A stretch of DNA of 64,000 bases from Theocolax elegans (Eukaryota > Arthropoda > Insecta > Hymenoptera > Cerocephalidae): positions 41,752,253-41,816,252 of the forward strand of contig CM047431.1 of assembly GCA_026168455.1 (NCBI GenBank). Reading direction: 5' to 3'. How positions within the stretch are numbered: position 1 is the stretch's first letter; each line of letters opens with the position of its first letter. Below, in pieces: positions 60,130 through 64,000 of this stretch. Under the pieces are notes generated by a model. That model was given only the letters and a program-made list of their open reading frames with translations, was not told where the DNA came from and did not search any database. Made by a program: the position numbers and the translations under genes.

Positions 60130-60341
60130 AACATCTAGCTGGTGTCGCGGTTCAACTTGCGACACGTCTAAAGTAAGATCTGCAGTTCCTTACTGAGGAG
60201 TCCAAACTGGAGATCGAGGGCGAAACGCCTTTGTTTTTGAAAAAAAGCCATACTGAGAAATTCCACCGATCATAGTTAGAGTTAAATGAGTCTTCTTTAT
60301 TGCAAAAATAAAGACTTTCGTTCGGGAAGACCGAATATATA
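59935..60341. repeat. Hairpin unit H2 with (TA)n loop
   Basis: The left arm (CAAAAATTAAAGGTATTTCG onward), (TA)n at 60091-60124 and a right arm match H1, and the unit runs directly into the next mariner-like MITE. Confidence 0.85.
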
Positions 60342-60830
60342 CAATACCGTCCATAAGCTTAGGATCATTTGTAAATTTTCCATTTAAATGTGTATATTTT
60401 ATCTAATATTTAATAATCCACAACTTTCGAAGAAAACATCATAGAATAATTAAAAAAACATAATACAAGATATCTTTCTTTATCTTTCAACTGATATTAC
60501 TTAAAATTACTAGCATTAATTATTTTAAAAAATGTAGCTGATGGGACGATTTTTGAACAAAATAAAAAATCCTCCCATTTAAAATAATGTAAAATTTTTA
60601 GTTAAGTATTTTTATTAAAGTATTGTTTAATCAGTTTCGGTGTTTTCGAAAATTAAATCAGGTAATTCTGAGTTATATCACCTTAAAAATGAAGAAAATA
60701 CCAGTATTTTGCTTTTTTTTAAATTATTCTAGGATATTTTCTTTAAATGTAATGGATCGTTGAATATCAGAAAAATATATACATTTAAATAGAAAATTTA
60801 TAAATGATTGCAAACTTATAAACGGCACTG
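60342..60830. mobile_element. Mariner-like MITE, copy 2
   Basis: Direct copy of 59392-59881, nearly identical, with TA at 60340-60341 and 60831-60832. The copy and its hairpin partner indicate a tandem duplication of about 950 bp. Confidence 0.75.
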
Positions 60831-60879
60831 TACGTATCACCAAACGATAAATTTATATCTATTTAAAGTAACTCAGCAT

Positions 60880-61443
60880 TTATCTAAAATAAACAGAATC
60901 TAAAGTTTTAACACCGCAAGATAATTTCTAGCCTGAATAAAAATTCTTCACCGAGCTCGCACCAATTAAGTTTGCATGAAATGTAAGGCTTTCTTTTATA
61001 TCCTATAGACGAAACACGAGAGAAGATAATAATTATTATAACAGACTCGCGCATCGTTAACAATTGTTTGAATAATTTAAATTCTTAGGACGGATCGAAG
61101 GTTGTTCGTATGCTCACAAGACGAGAATTAAACGAGTTGAGAATTCGTATTGAAGATCGTAACTGACGTAACAAAATGAATAGCGATTGATTAAATAAAA
61201 TTAAAATGTAAGATTCATTTATAAAGTTAAATGAAATTTATTTTAAACACCAACGATTTTTCAAAATTTAAAGGTAAGTAAATAGCTCACGTCAAAATTT
61301 ACGACGATAACATAAATGTAGTTTTCAATTTTTTTAACGTACGCTAAAAATTCAAACCTGCAGTCATATATAGGTATATGTACAATGTATGACACTTTAC
61401 TTTAATTATTACAATTTTCTGTCAAACGATACGAACTAAACAG
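60880..61443. other. Upstream region of the odorant receptor gene
   Basis: No repeat is recognised after the MITE. It holds the presumed promoter of the receptor at 61444, but no convincing TATA or initiator element can be singled out. Confidence 0.35.
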
Positions 61444-63651
61444 ATGTTGCCAGATGAATCGAAATTTGCGGTAGGCGTGAGCCACTATTTTTTAAAACAA
61501 TTAGGCATTTGGCCATTGTCCAAAGATTCACGAATCGCCTCACGAATATTACACAACGTAGCGATCGTTGTAGCTTACATCATTATCTTGGTCACGATAA
61601 CACCATTCGCCTTGCACATTTGCCTCGAAGACATGGATTTTCGGGTTCGCTTGCAACAAATTGGACCTTTCAGTTTTTGCGTAATGGGTTTGACGAAGTA
61701 CATGTCGCTCCTGGGACACGCCGATAACATCGAGATGTGTCTTCGGCACATCGAGGAGGATTGGCACCAAGCTAGAAAATATCATGTAACGTAATACGAA
61801 ATATTGATAAGCTAATTTGTAAATAATCACGTAAATAATATCGTCTATGAATTTTTTTATTAATTCTAATGAAATTAACGAATGTAATGGTCTTTTTCAT
61901 TTTCGCATTCTTTAATTTTCAATATTATATTGATCAAGAGAAATTCTGAAGAACTCAAGTTGATGATTAAAAACGCTACTTTCGGAAGATCGTTTACCAT
62001 TATTTGTGCAGTATTCATCAGATCTGGTTGTTTCTTCTATTACGTTATTGTACCGTTTTCCCCAGCACCGATTGCTACGGTTACCAAAAGAATGCCTGAT
62101 TCGTCGCGTATGTATTATTTTAATTCTCAATTAATTCACAATAACTTAGCAAGCACGTGTTAGATTTAATATTAACGACGAATCGAAAATTTGGCAACAC
62201 GTATTTTCAAGAAGATAGAGTACAGTTTTAATAACACGAGACGAAGGTAAGGTTCAATCCAAAATAATCTATTGCTTCAAAATATGTAGATTGTGCATAT
62301 ATATTTTGTGGGTTAATCATTGAGATCTTGATTTAACCAATCAATACCTATATAAGTGTATTCTTTTGTGACTAAAAAATATCTTAATAGCCAATAAATC
62401 GAACAGTTATTCTAACGATTCCCACTTCTTCTTCATTATACTATTTAAAAAAAAATAAGTTATTCGTGGTTTTACCTTTTTGAAGAATCTTATTTTTAAA
62501 GACGTCTCTTTAAAAGTACATGTTCGAACAAGTGTCCGATAACCCATTAATAAATTAATAAAAAGTATTTTGATCCCCCCGTGTGTCAATGATACTATCG
62601 GAATTGATAAAAAGTTCGTTGAAAACTTAATTATAAATGCAGCTTTTATCGAACAAGAAGCGGAAAATTTTTGATATTTCTTTTTGTATATGCAATACTT
62701 GGTAAATTGAAACGCTTTCGATGAAACATTCCGAACCACAAATATCGAGACATGTATGTCTGACCTCTTAGATGGTAATTTTTATTTAATCAGAATTCAT
62801 CTCCGAAATGGCAACGAAAAGGTAAAACTATTTAATATTGATAAGTTTTTTCAAATATTTGCTGGTTTTGTGTAATACGCAATTTTATACCCACTGATAG
62901 ACACACGCACATATATAAACATAATTTATAATGGATTATTATGGACTGTGTTTTATCGATGTCTCGGGCTATGTTGAAGATTTTATGAAACAATACCATA
63001 ATGTTGCAAGAACGTTGACTGCACTCTGTCTTCGAAAATACATCGCTCTTTATTAAAATTCTTATGAACTTTGTACAAAAATTGCTACAAACAAGTGAAC
63101 ATATACCACCTTGTATCAATGTCTCAGCAAAGTTACCAAAATTATCTAACCAGAATATTATGCGCAAGCAAAGCAACATTACTATTAGAAAAAGTAATCT
63201 TTCAACGTGAATAGTTACTAGAGATTTAATTGAAAATTTCGTCATACTAAACGTTACACATCTATAATTAAATAATAATTCCTTTTTTCTTCCCAGTGCA
63301 GTTGTGGGCCAATGAATCCAGTGAATATCAAAATGACGTACCAAAAGTTCGAGGACTTGCATTCCCAATATATGAAAAGTTGATAGATGCCTATAAAAGC
63401 CCAATTTATGAAATTGTTTTCATTTCCCAATTGATATCAGGTTATGTAATGTGTGCAATATCGATATCAGTATGCAGTTTCATTGCAATTTGCATCATGC
63501 ATGCCTGCAGTCAATTAGAAATTGTAATGTCACTGTGTGACACTTTACTCGTTGATCAAACGAAAAATACGACGATCCATAAAATTACAAACGACGATAG
63601 GTTGAAAAATAGAATTAAAACTTTGGTAGATCGTCATCAACGGGTTTTGAG
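61444..63651 (+). CDS. Insect odorant receptor (7tm_6), first three exons, runs off window
   Basis: Exons 61444-61785, 61939-62107 and 63297-63651 join in phase (CAT/AGA; C/TG), giving about 288 residues of an expected 380-420. The start MLPDESKF is followed by a short N-terminal region with QLGIWPLSK and then membrane helices (VAIVVAYIIILVTITPFALH; FSFCVMGLTKYMSLL). Exon 2 has LMIKNATFGRSFTIICAVF, the typical GR motif before helix 3. Exon 3 has SPIYEIVFISQLISGYVMCA and a helix ICIMHACSQLEIV, matching the 7tm_6 helix 4 region, then RIKTLVDRHQRVLR. The donor is G then GTAAAT at 63652; the remaining exons, with helices 5-7 and the conserved C-terminal motif, lie outside. Such receptors pair with the co-receptor Orco as ligand-gated cation channels in sensory neuron membranes; the ligand is unknown. 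Confidence 0.85.
62108..63296 (+). other. Intron 2 of the odorant receptor
   Basis: About 1.19 kb, donor GTATGT, acceptor TTCTTCCCAG. Minus-strand frames here (62739-62407 and 63404-62832) have no recognised domain and one overlaps exon 3 in antisense. Confidence 0.6.
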
Positions 63652-63900
63652 GTAAATTGTTAATCTTCTTTAGTAAATTTTCTTTAACTGATCGGAAAAT
63701 TTTCTAAAAATTTTTTTTAACTCACCATAGGTAGACTTCAATTATTTTTTTTTAAATTAAACTCATTATCGTTCTACATTTTGCGGTCCGCGTCCACTGT
63801 CATTTTAATTAATAAGCTCGAGTTCGTCAAAAATAAGTTTTTACGGTATATTTCATTTAAAGTACTTATTGCGCTGTGTTTTTTTAATATTCAAAGTAAG

Positions 63901-64000
63901 GCCTGTGATGATTAGAACGGTAGAGTGGTGGATTCGTACCTATATAGATGTCTCGGGTTGGATTCCCGATTTGTGCCGTGTAATAACAACCACCCCTGGG
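63901..64000 (+). repeat. tRNA-derived SINE head (partial, at window edge)
   Basis: It reads AACGGTAGAGTGGTGG (A-box-like), then, 30 bases later, CGGGTTGGATTCCCGAT (B-box with closing stem), at tRNA spacing. It continues past the tRNA part into TGTAATAACAACCACCCC and runs off the window. The G-rich head also resembles the first bases of the 5S-derived SINE at 19246 (GGAGTGGTGG). Confidence 0.5.

Noticed and set aside
63720..63780. Fourth odorant receptor exon after CACCATAG
   Set aside because: Joining it to exon 3 gives an immediate stop, so the true next exon is elsewhere, probably beyond the window.

Overview
This window is animal nuclear DNA, about 70% A+T, almost certainly from an insect and most likely a hymenopteran. 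Three multi-exon or intron-bearing host genes can be read: an ankyrin-repeat gene with a PRANC-like C-terminus (a combination known from parasitoid wasps), an SLC17-type major facilitator transporter, and the 5' part of a 7tm_6 odorant receptor. Introns have clean GT-AG borders and phases match across joins. No prokaryotic gene, CRISPR array or viral genome is seen.

Layout. 1-15.9 kb is a transposon graveyard: a TA-flanked MITE (731-1161), a TTAA-flanked MITE (1754-2136), a minus-strand LINE with endonuclease, RT, RNase H and a zinc knuckle (about 2195-6190), a tRNA-like sequence (6292-6364), one possible small secreted protein (6630-7061), another MITE (8343-8811), and a 3.4-kb CACTA/tnp2-like element (9493-12930). 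That element is flanked by 390-bp inverted arms and sits inside an older R1-type LINE, whose zinc-finger region it splits. A foldback hairpin (13233-13948) and a second LINE relic (15.1-15.9 kb) follow. The ankyrin/PRANC gene is at 16152-18784 with one 74-bp intron. A 5S-rRNA-derived SINE with a perfect 19-bp target duplication is at 19246-19696.

20-30 kb is mostly non-coding, with hairpins and MITEs, possible 5' non-coding exon sequence near 21.5-22.1 kb and a hammerhead-like motif at about 26.98 kb. 30.3-51 kb carries the SLC17 transporter: 10 coding exons, about 506 residues. Its start exon lies in a 1.46-kb tandem duplication and its last five exons lie in a 2.94-kb tandem duplication. 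The first copy of exon 9 has a 1-base insertion that breaks the frame and the second copy is intact. A third tandem duplication (1.79 kb) follows at 51.8-55.3 kb.

55.6-60.9 kb is a composite repeat array: hairpin units with (TA)n loops, a 1.59-kb near-perfect palindrome, an 884-bp pure (AT)n tract and two copies of a mariner-like MITE. The odorant receptor starts at 61444 and runs off the end with three exons in view. The last 100 bases look like a tRNA-derived SINE.

The duplicated copies differ mainly by small indels, often in A/T runs. This fits a long-read assembly with imperfect polishing or retained haplotypes, so the duplications need read-level confirmation before biological interpretation.
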